This document shows positions 1 through 8,068 of a DNA stretch of 64,000 bases, piece after piece. Under the pieces are notes generated by a model. It was not told where the DNA came from. It was given only the letters and a program-made list of their open reading frames with translations, and made no database searches. A program made the translations under genes and the position numbers. Source of the stretch: Lutimaribacter saemankumensis (GTDB taxonomy: Bacteria; Pseudomonadota; Alphaproteobacteria; Rhodobacterales; Rhodobacteraceae); the NCBI RefSeq assembly GCF_900100005.1, contig NZ_FNEB01000007.1, positions 179,397-243,396 of the forward strand, written 5' to 3'. The first letter of the stretch is position 1, and each line of letters starts with the position of its first letter.

Positions 1-1
1 C

Positions 2-208
2 GGATACGAGGTGACATCTGACCGGCTGACGATCGGCCCGCTTGCGATGACCAGAATGGCCTGCGCGGGCGACCTCATGGCTATTGAAACGACATTTGCC
101 GAAGCGATGGACAACGTGGCGCACGGCGTCGTCGACGATGCGGGCATGCTGACTCTGTCGGATGCCGAAGGGCGTGCCCTGATCGTGGCGGAACCTGCGG
201 CAGATTAG
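2..208 (+). CDS. META/HslJ-type domain protein, C-terminal fragment
   Basis: The frame is open at the left edge and ends in TAG, so only the last ~68 residues are present and the true start lies outside the window. The fragment contains the pattern LTIGPLAMTRMAC, then an acidic helix and LTLSDAEGRALI. This is the usual C-terminal half of META (DUF306/HslJ-like) domains found in envelope or stress-related lipoproteins. A GTG at 11 is an internal valine, not a start. The stop overlaps the stop of the convergent small gene on the other strand by 4 bp. Family assignment rests on the motif only; no function is inferred. Confidence 0.7.
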   Translation, partial: GYEVTSDRLTIGPLAMTRMACAGDLMAIETTFAEAMDNVAHGVVDDAGMLTLSDAEGRALIVAEPAAD

Positions 209-414
209 GCGGCTGGGCGTTCCAGCGGCAGATCGCAAAGTTCGACGCCCCGGCCAAGCGTCACCAGCTTGAAGCAATCGATCTCCTTGCGCAGGTCATA
301 GCCATACCCTGCAAGGCGGTGCCGCCATTCGCGATCCGAAAGGCACTTCTGTCGCTCGCCGGTGACGAATTCCCTGATTTCCCGATCGACGATCTTTTCG
401 TTGCCAACAACCAT
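205..414 (-). CDS. small conserved hypothetical protein
   Basis: A 69-residue soluble, charged protein starting at ATG 414, preceded by the purine-rich GAGAGGGTAGAGGAC as ribosome binding site. It has two cysteines, no signal peptide and no membrane segment. I do not recognise a named domain, but the compact REIREFVTGERQKCL...WRHRLAGYGYDLR pattern looks like a real folded protein. It lies downstream of the rlmN-amidoligase-amidotransferase genes on the same strand after a 114-bp gap, so it may be a separate unit. It ends convergently with the META gene with a 4-bp overlap. Confidence 0.6.
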   Translation of the reverse strand: MVVGNEKIVDREIREFVTGERQKCLSDREWRHRLAGYGYDLRKEIDCFKLVTLGRGVELCDLPLERPAA

Positions 415-528
415 GTCCTCTACCCTCTCAATTGCTGTCAGTAGAGAGACAGTCGACAGGCAACGTGACTTTTATTGTTCACGATTGGGGAAATTTCGGG
501 GCGCGTGGCCGGGATTGTTGACGTTTCT

Positions 529-1248
529 TCAATCCTTGCGTGTATCCTGCCGTACCGCAGGGATTTGTGCCGCATGTTCGCGCCGGGCGCTGGCGGCGAC
601 GACAAGGGCCCGGAACAAAGCGCGCTGTCGCCTGGCATAAAACAGGTGTTCCGGGTGCCATTGCACGCCAATGGCAAAGGGATCGACCACCCGTTCAATC
701 GCCTGGATCATGCCGCCTTCGTCCAGTGCGGCAACGCGCAAGTCGTCACCCAGATGGTCGACGGCCTGGGTATGCAAGGCATTCACGCGCATCGGCTGCG
801 TGCCGCTTAGCCTGGCGAGGCGCGTGTTCGGTTCGATCAGGACCGTTTTGCGCGGCAGAATGGTCCGAATGAAACGGCTGCCGCGATAGACGCCATAGGC
901 ATCCTGGTGGAGCGTGCCACCAAGCACCACGTTGAGCATCTGGCTGCCGCGGCAAATCCCAAGAACCGGTGTGCCGTGGCTCAAAGCCTTGTCGATCAGG
1001 CATTTTTCCAGGTCATCGCGATCCGGGTCGAGCCGGGCCGATGCGACCAGCTTACCCCCGTAAAGGTCGGGCGAAATGTCGTCGCCGCCACCGATGATGA
1101 CGCCGTCCACCTCCGCGATTTCAGCGTCGCGCCCGGCGCCCCAGCGCACGGCGCGGCCACCGGCAAGCCATATGTTGAAGGCGACAAGGGGAAACACACG
1201 CCACCCCGAGCGGTTGGACGTCGTGACGCCGATAACTGGACGGGTCAT
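529..1248 (-). CDS. class I glutamine amidotransferase / gamma-glutamyl-GABA hydrolase-like (peptidase C26)
   Basis: A 239-residue single-domain amidotransferase-fold hydrolase. The nucleophile elbow GICRGSQ places the catalytic Cys at about residue 99. The partner His and Glu sit in QWHPEH at about 198 and 200, so the triad is intact. IIGGGDDISP near residue 51 is typical of the PuuD/C26 branch that cleaves gamma-glutamyl amides. The chosen start ATG 1248 overlaps the stop of the upstream amidoligase gene as ATGA; a longer frame upstream lies entirely inside that gene. The pairing suggests it hydrolyses, edits or feeds ammonia to a product of the amidoligase rather than acting in putrescine catabolism, because no other puu gene is nearby. 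Substrate unknown. Confidence 0.82.
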   Translation of the reverse strand: MTRPVIGVTTSNRSGWRVFPLVAFNIWLAGGRAVRWGAGRDAEIAEVDGVIIGGGDDISPDLYGGKLVASARLDPDRDDLEKCLIDKALSHGTPVLGICRGSQMLNVVLGGTLHQDAYGVYRGSRFIRTILPRKTVLIEPNTRLARLSGTQPMRVNALHTQAVDHLGDDLRVAALDEGGMIQAIERVVDPFAIGVQWHPEHLFYARRQRALFRALVVAASARREHAAQIPAVRQDTRKD

Positions 1249-2195
1249 GCCGATATCCCGGCGTCCCCGAGTATGGCGCCGGACCGTTCCGCCCAGCTTT
1301 GCCGGGACAGTGTGACTGTGCCGTGATCGTCCTGCCATTCCTGGCCAAGCCGGGTCAGCAGGGCATCGTCAGCCGCAACCTTTTCAACCGCGACCCAACG
1401 GTCCCATTCGGTCGGCAGGCCCCATTCGGCCTCGTCGATCCGGCAATCGGGCAAGCGAAAGTGAAATGCGGGTCGGGCCGATGTGGAATCATCGACCTTC
1501 TCGGTCACTTTTTTCGGGTCGAAATGTGCAAAGATAGGCAACATGTCCAAACCGAAGTTTCGGGATGGGCAGTGATCGAGATAAAGCGTGATCAGGTCGG
1601 CCAGTTCGATGTTCTGCCCTGCATCGATCAGGTCACGGACGAAAGCCGTGGGATATGGATCGGTAAAGGGCAGTACGCGACGGGTTTCATCAATCGGCAT
1701 AGCACTGCGCAGCCAGTCTTCGATCAGGGCGTAGGCAAGCAGCGGGCGGTGGATGTCTCCGACCCGATCCGAGGCGATCTGGATGTTGAAATGGATGCCG
1801 AACCCAAAGAAGACGCCCGCCCCGCTGCCTTTCGCTCCGTCTTGGCGCAAGGCGGCCACGAGATCCTGAAGATGGGGCATCTGATCCATGCGGATCGGAT
1901 CGGTGACGACCTCGACGGGGATGACTTCGCGTCCCAACTTCAGCAGTTCGTCGCGCAGCGCGCTCTGGTCGAATTTGCGCAGCGAAGTATCGAGATAGAC
2001 TTCGAGATCACCGATCGCGGTGTCTTCAATTGTCCAGAACGGTCCGTCACCCTGCCGGGCAGACCCGCCCAAAGTCTCTTTCACGATACTGGCCACCCGG
2101 TCTTCGGGCAGGCCGGCGAACTCGATCTCGACACCGACAAGGCGCGGTTTGCCGTCCTCGGCATTCGGGTTGGGCAGGGGGGTGAAGCTGTCCAT
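1245..2195 (-). CDS. amidoligase family protein (COOH-NH2 ligase fold)
   Basis: A 316-residue protein resembling the amidoligase enzyme family (PF12224), which is related to glutamate-cysteine ligase/glutamine synthetase. Visible signatures are VGVEIEF near residues 20-26, where the E-x-E would bind metal/ATP, LEVYLD near 64-69, and GIHFNIQI with His and Asn near 135-137. The family is predicted to form amide or peptide-like bonds using ATP; its substrates are largely unknown. The start is the ATG 5 bp after the rlmN stop; upstream in-frame residues lie within rlmN and are rejected. The gene is coupled by ATGA to the amidotransferase downstream, so the two products probably act in one pathway. 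Confidence 0.78.
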   Translation of the reverse strand: MDSFTPLPNPNAEDGKPRLVGVEIEFAGLPEDRVASIVKETLGGSARQGDGPFWTIEDTAIGDLEVYLDTSLRKFDQSALRDELLKLGREVIPVEVVTDPIRMDQMPHLQDLVAALRQDGAKGSGAGVFFGFGIHFNIQIASDRVGDIHRPLLAYALIEDWLRSAMPIDETRRVLPFTDPYPTAFVRDLIDAGQNIELADLITLYLDHCPSRNFGLDMLPIFAHFDPKKVTEKVDDSTSARPAFHFRLPDCRIDEAEWGLPTEWDRWVAVEKVAADDALLTRLGQEWQDDHGTVTLSRQSWAERSGAILGDAGISA

Positions 2196-2200
2196 AAGTA

Positions 2201-3391
2201 TCAGCTCTGCAGCCCCGCCTCGGCCTCGATCTGGGCGCGCGACTTTCGGGCGCGTTCCGTTGCGGACTTGAGCTGCCCGCAGGCGGCCATGATGTCTTCG
2301 CCCCGCGGTGTGCGGATCGGGCTGGCATATCCCGCCTTGTAGATGATGTCGGCGAATTTTTCGATCCGGTCCCAATCCGAACGTTCATAGGGTGCGCCCG
2401 GCCATTCGTTGAACGGGATCAGGTTGATCTTGGCCGGGATGCCCTTGATCAGCTGGATCAGGCGGCGCGCATCGGCGTCCGTGTCGTTCACGCCTTTCAG
2501 CATCACGTATTCAAAGGTGATCCGCTCGCTGTTCGATGCCTTGGGATACTCGCGCAGTGCCCCGAGAAGAGTTTCGATATTCCAGCGCTTGTTGATCGGC
2601 ACCAGCTTGTCGCGCACCTCGTCGGTGGTGGCGTGAAAGCTGACCGCCAGCATGCAGCCGATTTCCTCTGCGCAGCGGGCGATTTCGGGCACGACACCCG
2701 AAGTCGACAGCGTGATCCGGCGGCGGCTGAGGCTGATGCCCTCACCATCCATCGCGATCTTCATCGCATCGCGCACGTTTTCGAAATTGTAGAGCGGTTC
2801 GCCCATGCCCATCAGCACGATGTTCGACAACAGACGCGGGCGCTGGCCCATGCCTTCGCCCTGTTCGGGCCATTCACCCAGGTCGTCGCGTGCCAGCATG
2901 ATCTGACCCACGATTTCGCCTGCGGTCAGGTTGCGCACAAGTTTCTGCGTTCCGGTGTGGCAGAACGAGCAGGTCAGCGTGCAGCCCACCTGCGACGAGA
3001 TGCAAAGCGTGCCCCGGTCTTCTTCAGGGATGTAGACGACCTCGACCTCGTGGCCGCCGTTGATGCGGACCAGATACTTGCGGGTGCCATCGAGACTGAC
3101 ATTCTTGCTGACGATTTCGGGCACTTCGATCGTGAAATGCCTGGCAAGTTTCGCCCGGTAATCCTTGGCGAGGTTCGTCATCGCATCGAAATCGCGAACG
3201 CCCCAGAAATAGACCCACTGCCAGATCTGGTTGACCCGCATCTTTGCCTGCTTTTCAGGCGTACCGATGTCGATAAGGGCGGCGCGCAGCTGGTCGCGCG
3301 TCAGGCCGACGATGTTCGTCGGCCCGTCGGGCAGCTTGCGGGGAATGGTCATCACGTCCTGCGTGATCGGGGCGGTCGGTTTATCGGTCAT
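2201..3391 (-). CDS. rlmN: dual-specificity RNA methyltransferase RlmN
   Basis: A 396-residue radical-SAM enzyme that methylates C2 of A2503 in 23S rRNA and A37 in some tRNAs. The CxxxCxxC cluster is at residues 137, 141 and 144 (CTLTCSFC), followed by a GMGEPL motif. The conserved second catalytic Cys lies in AACGQL near residue 371. Length matches the family. It is the first gene of a three-gene run with the amidoligase and amidotransferase (5-bp gap, then ATGA). Its 102-bp upstream gap to the amidase gene can hold its promoter. Confidence 0.95.
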   Translation of the reverse strand: MTDKPTAPITQDVMTIPRKLPDGPTNIVGLTRDQLRAALIDIGTPEKQAKMRVNQIWQWVYFWGVRDFDAMTNLAKDYRAKLARHFTIEVPEIVSKNVSLDGTRKYLVRINGGHEVEVVYIPEEDRGTLCISSQVGCTLTCSFCHTGTQKLVRNLTAGEIVGQIMLARDDLGEWPEQGEGMGQRPRLLSNIVLMGMGEPLYNFENVRDAMKIAMDGEGISLSRRRITLSTSGVVPEIARCAEEIGCMLAVSFHATTDEVRDKLVPINKRWNIETLLGALREYPKASNSERITFEYVMLKGVNDTDADARRLIQLIKGIPAKINLIPFNEWPGAPYERSDWDRIEKFADIIYKAGYASPIRTPRGEDIMAACGQLKSATERARKSRAQIEAEAGLQS

Positions 3392-3493
3392 GTCGCGCGG
3401 TTTTCCTGAATCAGGGCGGCGTCCTACAGGAAATCGTACCGTATGACAAAGGATTCAAGTAGTGCGGACATGACCGGGTGCCAGTGCGGCGCC

Positions 3494-4822
3494 CTAACCC
3501 AACGCGTCTTCGGCCGCTTTCGCGACGCGCAGGATGCGATCCTCTTGCATGGGCGCGCCCATCAGCATGATGCCGCAGCTCGGTGTGCCGGTCGGCAGCG
3601 TCACGGCGCAAAGCCCCATCAGATTGCCTGCCCGCGTGTTGCGCAGCGTCAGCAGGTTTTCGGTGACGAAATAGTCGGGTTCGGTCTCCAGCCGTTTCAC
3701 GTCGGGTGGCAGGTTCGGCGTCGACGGACACATCACCGCGTCGAACCCGGCCATGCGCGCAGCCCAGGTGGCCCTGTATTGTTCAAGCTTGATCCATGCT
3801 TCGACATAGTCCGGGCCCGAGAAATTCGCGCCTGCCCGGAATCGTTCGCGCACCTGGTCATGCATGAGATCGGGGGCCGCTTCGATCTTTTCGCGCCAGC
3901 GGCCATAAGCCTCGGCGGTATAAAGGACAGGGGCCAGTGTCATCGCTTCGGCCAGTTCGGGGGCTTCGACGGTTTCGACCGTTGCGCCTGCCTTGCGCAG
4001 GCGTTCGACGGCGGCGTGATAGGCGGCCAGCGGCGTGTCGCGCACATCCTGCATGACGCTGGTCTGCAGCGCGGCAAGGCGCATGCCCTTCAGGCTGGTA
4101 TCGTCGAGATCGGCCACGCGGCCGCCTTCCATTGCTGCCAGCAGCAGGGCGGCATCCTCGACCGTGCGGCAGAGCGGGCCGACCGTGTCGAATTTTTCAG
4201 CCAGCGGAACCACACCTTCGAGCGATAGCCGCGTCGCGGTCGTTTTCAGGCCGACAAGATCGTTCCAGGCGGCGGGGACGCGGACCGACCCGCCGGTGTC
4301 GCTGCCGATGCCGGCCACGGCCAGGCCAAAGGCGACCGATGTCGCTGCCCCCGACGACGAACCTCCCGGCGCAAGCGCGGGGTCATTCACGTTGGGGGGC
4401 GTTGCGGTCACCGGATTCACGCCCAGCCCGGAAAACGCCAGCTCGGTCATGTGCGTCTTGCCCAGGCACACCAGCCCGTTCGCGGTGGCATTGCGCAGAA
4501 CGCGCGCATCGCGTTGCGGCACACGGCCTTTCAGCAGGGCGCTGCCCGCCTCGGTCGCGGTGCCGGCGGTGTCGAACAGGTCTTTCCAGCTGATCGGCAC
4601 ACCATCGAGCAGCGAACGCCGCAGGCCCAGCTTGGCACGCTCGCGGGCAGCGCCTGCCTCGGCCATGGCGCGATCCGGCATCGTGCGTGCATAGATGCGG
4701 TCGCGGTATTCATGCCCGTCGATTGCATCGAGATAGCTTTGTGTCAGTTCCAAAGGGTCGATGTCGCCCGCACCGATACCACGCCCCAGATCGGCGGCGC
4801 TCATCTTCAGCCAATCGCTCAT
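3494..4822 (-). CDS. amidase signature family hydrolase
   Basis: A 442-residue amidase-signature enzyme with the Ser-cisSer-Lys triad visible: Lys80 in PISWKD, the cis-Ser in GGSSSG near 155-157, and the nucleophile in SDTGGSVR near 179. It hydrolyses a small amide; the substrate cannot be read from sequence, and the lack of gatB/gatC nearby argues against a role as GatA. The start at 4822 follows GGGAGTGGGAC; earlier in-frame codons lack a ribosome binding site and have non-conserved content. It diverges from the UbiH-like gene across 87 bp. Confidence 0.88.
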   Translation of the reverse strand: MSDWLKMSAADLGRGIGAGDIDPLELTQSYLDAIDGHEYRDRIYARTMPDRAMAEAGAARERAKLGLRRSLLDGVPISWKDLFDTAGTATEAGSALLKGRVPQRDARVLRNATANGLVCLGKTHMTELAFSGLGVNPVTATPPNVNDPALAPGGSSSGAATSVAFGLAVAGIGSDTGGSVRVPAAWNDLVGLKTTATRLSLEGVVPLAEKFDTVGPLCRTVEDAALLLAAMEGGRVADLDDTSLKGMRLAALQTSVMQDVRDTPLAAYHAAVERLRKAGATVETVEAPELAEAMTLAPVLYTAEAYGRWREKIEAAPDLMHDQVRERFRAGANFSGPDYVEAWIKLEQYRATWAARMAGFDAVMCPSTPNLPPDVKRLETEPDYFVTENLLTLRNTRAGNLMGLCAVTLPTGTPSCGIMLMGAPMQEDRILRVAKAAEDALG

Positions 4823-4909
4823 GTCCCACTCCCGCTTGCCAAGATTTGACGCGACGGTAGCGGCAGAGGGGCGCATGGACAATCCCGTCTGCACACGCAT
4901 ATTTGGGGC

Positions 4910-6130
4910 ATGACATATGACAGCGATATCCTGATTGTCGGCGGTGGCCTGAATGGGCCGGCATTGGCGTCGGCCGCGGCGCAGGCAGGGCTGTCGTCGA
5001 CGGTCGTTGATGCCCAGCCCGAGACCACGCTGACCGATGCCGATTTCGACGGGCGCGCCTATGCGCTGGCGCTGGGTTCCGTGCGGATGTTGCGCAAGCT
5101 GGGGCTATGGGATGCCGTTTCCGAACACGCCCAGCCCATGCTGGAAATCAAGGTTAGCGATGGCCGCGCGGGCGAGGGGCCGCTATCGCCGTTTTTCCTG
5201 CATTTCGATCATGCCGAGATCGAGGAAGGCCCGATGGGCCACATGCTGGAAGACCGGTACCTGCGCCGGGCCCTGATCGAGGCGATGGCCGCAAACCCCG
5301 GGATTACCGTGCTGAACGGCGAAACGGTCACCGCGCAACAGGCGGATGCCCATGGCGTCGGCGTGACGCTTGCATCGGGCCGGACCCTGACCGCGAAGTT
5401 GTTGGTGGGGGCGGATGGCCGCGCATCGGGAACGGCGGCACGGGCCGGCATACGCCGCACCGGATGGGATTACGGTCAGACTGCGCTGGTCTGTGCGATC
5501 GAGCATGAAAAGCCCCACGGTGGCGTTGCGCACCAGTTCTTCATGCCGCCGGGGCCTTTGGCGATCTTGCCGCTGCCGGGGAACCGGTCGTCGATCGTCT
5601 GGTCGGAAACACACGAAACCGCCGCGCGGTTCATGGCGCTGGACGATGCCGGTTTCCTCGAGGTGCTGCGCCCGCGTTTCGGGGATTTCCTGGGCGAGAT
5701 CGCGCTGGCCGGAAAGCGGTTTTCCTATCCGCTGAACCTGACCGTCGCGAACAGCTTTGCCGGTGACCGGCTGGCCCTGATCGGGGACGCGGCGCATGGC
5801 ATGCATCCGATTGCGGGGCAGGGATTGAACGCGGGCTTTCGGGATGTCGCCGCGCTGGCCCAGGTTCTATCCGAAGCGCGCCAACGGGGCGAGGATATCG
5901 GAACCTCTCCGGTTTTGGACCGTTACCAGGGGTGGCGGCGGTTCGACACTGCAACACTGGCGATGACGACCGACCTGACAAACCGGCTGTTTTCGAACGA
6001 CAACCCGCTGTTGCGCTTTGCCCGCGACCTGGGAATGGGGGCTGTAAATGCCATGCCGGGCTTGCGCCGTGGTCTGATCCGTGAGGCCGCCGGGCTGACC
6101 GGCGATCTGCCCGATCTCATGCGCGGCTGA
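4910..6130 (+). CDS. UbiH/UbiF/COQ6-family FAD-dependent hydroxylase
   Basis: A 406-residue flavoprotein monooxygenase of the ubiquinone-ring hydroxylase family. The N-terminal dinucleotide fold has GGGLNG at 11-16. A mid-protein GADGRAS and the C-terminal FAD/ribityl motif GDAAHGMHPIAGQGLN complete the family fingerprint. It probably hydroxylates a polyprenyl-phenol intermediate in ubiquinone synthesis at the membrane. Which ring carbon it acts on (UbiH, UbiF, UbiI or UbiL type) cannot be decided without a phylogeny. It stands alone, divergent from the amidase gene and followed 86 bp later by a GST gene. Confidence 0.88.
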   Translation: MTYDSDILIVGGGLNGPALASAAAQAGLSSTVVDAQPETTLTDADFDGRAYALALGSVRMLRKLGLWDAVSEHAQPMLEIKVSDGRAGEGPLSPFFLHFDHAEIEEGPMGHMLEDRYLRRALIEAMAANPGITVLNGETVTAQQADAHGVGVTLASGRTLTAKLLVGADGRASGTAARAGIRRTGWDYGQTALVCAIEHEKPHGGVAHQFFMPPGPLAILPLPGNRSSIVWSETHETAARFMALDDAGFLEVLRPRFGDFLGEIALAGKRFSYPLNLTVANSFAGDRLALIGDAAHGMHPIAGQGLNAGFRDVAALAQVLSEARQRGEDIGTSPVLDRYQGWRRFDTATLAMTTDLTNRLFSNDNPLLRFARDLGMGAVNAMPGLRRGLIREAAGLTGDLPDLMRG

Positions 6131-6216
6131 TCTGACGCTGCGTCACACCGAGCCCTCTGGCATTTGCCCCTTATCTGCGCTTTGCTGCGCGCAAAGCGAA
6201 CAGAAAGGGGAACACC

Positions 6217-6801
6217 ATGTATCAGGTTGTAGGTGGCGTACAGAGCCGTGCCTTTCGCGTCATGTGGACGCTGGAAGAACTGGGCCAGAACTACGATCAT
6301 ATCGAGTGCAAGCCGCATTCGCCCGAAGCGATGGCCGCCAACCCGTCGGGCAAGATCCCCGCATTGCGCGTGGATGACGACGTTCTGACGGATTCGACGG
6401 CGATCATCACCTACCTGGCGGACAAGCACGGGGCGCTGACGCATCCGGCGGGCACCATCGCGCGGGCGCGTCAGGACGGGCTTTTGCACATGATCCTCGA
6501 TGAAATCGACGCGGTTCTGTGGACCGCTGCAAGGCACACTTTCGTGCTGCCCGAGGAACGGCGGCTGCCTGAAATTAAGGAGTCGCTGCGTTGGGAATTC
6601 GAACGGAACGCCAAGCGTCTGGCCGATCGCATCGAAGGGCCGTTCCTGATGGGCGAGACCATGACGATCGCCGATATCGTCGCCGCGCATTGCCTGAACT
6701 GGGCCTATTCCGCCAAGTTCCCGCTCGATGACGAGCGCCTGCTTGCCTACGGCAAGGCAATGCGCGGGCGCGACGCGTTCAAGCGCGCTGCAAGCCGCTA
6801 G
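6217..6801 (+). CDS. glutathione S-transferase family protein
   Basis: A 194-residue two-domain GST. The N-terminal thioredoxin fold ends in NPSGKIPAL plus DSTAIITYLAD, the cis-Pro and glutathione gamma-glutamyl binding segment. The helical C-terminal domain carries the GPFLMGETMTIADI N-capping box. Near the N terminus the usual activating Ser/Cys position falls within GVQSRAFRV. AAAGGGGAACACC precedes the ATG. Probably a detoxification or stress enzyme; substrate unknown. Transcription runs towards a structured intergenic element and a convergent flavoprotein gene. Confidence 0.85.
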   Translation: MYQVVGGVQSRAFRVMWTLEELGQNYDHIECKPHSPEAMAANPSGKIPALRVDDDVLTDSTAIITYLADKHGALTHPAGTIARARQDGLLHMILDEIDAVLWTAARHTFVLPEERRLPEIKESLRWEFERNAKRLADRIEGPFLMGETMTIADIVAAHCLNWAYSAKFPLDDERLLAYGKAMRGRDAFKRAASR

Positions 6802-6811
6802 GGGATTGCGC

Positions 6812-6870
6812 CGCGGGCTTTGCCCGCGTCGCCCGGGCAGGGGGCGCTGCCCCCTCTGGGCCTGCGGCCC
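6812..6870. repeat. triple short-loop hairpin element between convergent genes
   Basis: Three consecutive perfect inverted repeats, each with a 3-nt loop, fill this gap: CGCGGGC/GCCCGCG (6812-6828), AGGGGGC/GCCCCCT (6839-6855) and GGGCC/GGCCC (6858-6870). They are followed by CCCCCGGGATATTTTCGG. No T-run follows a stem directly, so this is not a classical terminator. The arrangement resembles repeated extragenic palindromes I associate with Rhodobacteraceae genomes. No second full copy was seen in this window. Confidence 0.6.
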
Positions 6871-6904
6871 ATTCACCCCCGGGATATTTTCGGAAAGAGA
6901 AAGA

Positions 6905-8068
6905 TCAGGGGCTGTATTGCGCCGCGTGTTTTCCGGCCCACAGGCCCGTTGCGAAACACGCGGTCAGCAGATAGCCGCCTGTCGGGGCCTCCCAGTCCAG
7001 CATTTCGCCGGCGGCGAACGTCCCGGGGCGTCCGCGCAGCATCAGGCCTTCGTCCAGAGCATCGAAACTTAGCCCGCCAGCCGTCGAAATCGCCTCGTCC
7101 ATCGGGCGCAGCGTGGCGTTGCGGATGGGCAGGGATTTCACGTTTTGCACCCACTCCGTTTGCGGCAGGGGGCCTGCGCCTTTCGTCATCTCGAAGAACA
7201 GCGCGATCTTGGCTGGTGGAAGTTTCAGCCCATTCTTGAGCCAGTGCGACACCCCCTTTTTCGCGGTTTTAGGCAGGCGCGCCGAAAGCTTTTCAAGGGA
7301 AAGATCGGGAACAAGATCGACGGACAGGGGCGCGCCTTCGCGCAGCGCGGGGGTCAGGGAATACAGCCCGCCGCCTTCCAGTCCGCGCGCCGAGATCACC
7401 GCCTCGCCCCGCGAAGCGAGGGTGCCGGCACGCCATTCGACCGATTTCAGAGGTGCGCCGAAATGTGCGGTCATGTGATCCGTCCACGGTACGGCAATCG
7501 CGGCGTTCGACGGTTGGAACGGCACGGTGCCGGGCGTCCAGCCGGCCCAGGCGCCATCCGAGCCGAGGCGCGCCCAGCTGGCCCCGCCACAGGCCAGAAC
7601 GGTGACGGCGGGCGTCACCGCGCGCGGGCCCTCGGGTGTATCGAAGGTCACGGCGTCGCCGTCCCACCCGGTCCAGCGCCAGCGGCGTTGCAGGGTCACG
7701 CCCAAGTCCCCCAGTCGCGCCATCCATGCGCGCAAGAGCGGCGATGCCTTAATGGCGGTCGGAAAGACGCGGCCCGTCGAGCCGGTGAAGAGCGCCTGCC
7801 CCAGGCCGCTGGCCCAGGCCTGCACCTCGGCCGGGCCGAAGGCCGCGATCATCGGTTCAAGCAGAGGGGCCGCCTTGCCATAGGCCGCAAGGAAGGTGTC
7901 GAACGGTTCGTCCTTGGTCAGGTTCAGGCCCGATTTTCCCGCCATCAGGAATTTGCGGGCCGGGGAGGGCATTGCCTCGGCGATCGTGACCTTGCGGCCT
8001 GCCCTTGCCAGAGCTTCGGCGGCCATCAGCCCGGCGGGGCCGGCCCCTATGACCAGCGCATCGGTCAT
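6905..8068 (-). CDS. TIGR03862 family flavoprotein (HI0933-like NAD(P)/FAD oxidoreductase)
   Basis: A 387-residue flavoprotein with an N-terminal Rossmann motif GAGPAGLMAAE (residues 8-18), then the family hallmark RKFLMAGKSGLNLT, ACGGASW in the middle and a C-terminal GEMLDWEAPTGGYLL FAD-binding segment. This matches the HI0933/TIGR03862 group, common in Alphaproteobacteria; the physiological substrate is not known. The start overlaps the stop of the MscS gene by 4 bp (ATGA), so the two are co-translated. Convergent to the GST gene. Confidence 0.88.
   Translation of the reverse strand: MTDALVIGAGPAGLMAAEALARAGRKVTIAEAMPSPARKFLMAGKSGLNLTKDEPFDTFLAAYGKAAPLLEPMIAAFGPAEVQAWASGLGQALFTGSTGRVFPTAIKASPLLRAWMARLGDLGVTLQRRWRWTGWDGDAVTFDTPEGPRAVTPAVTVLACGGASWARLGSDGAWAGWTPGTVPFQPSNAAIAVPWTDHMTAHFGAPLKSVEWRAGTLASRGEAVISARGLEGGGLYSLTPALREGAPLSVDLVPDLSLEKLSARLPKTAKKGVSHWLKNGLKLPPAKIALFFEMTKGAGPLPQTEWVQNVKSLPIRNATLRPMDEAISTAGGLSFDALDEGLMLRGRPGTFAAGEMLDWEAPTGGYLLTACFATGLWAGKHAAQYSP

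Noticed and set aside
4910..6130. Possible 2-polyprenyl-6-methoxyphenol-specific name for the UbiH-like gene
   Set aside because: Ring position cannot be told from motifs, so no symbol was assigned.
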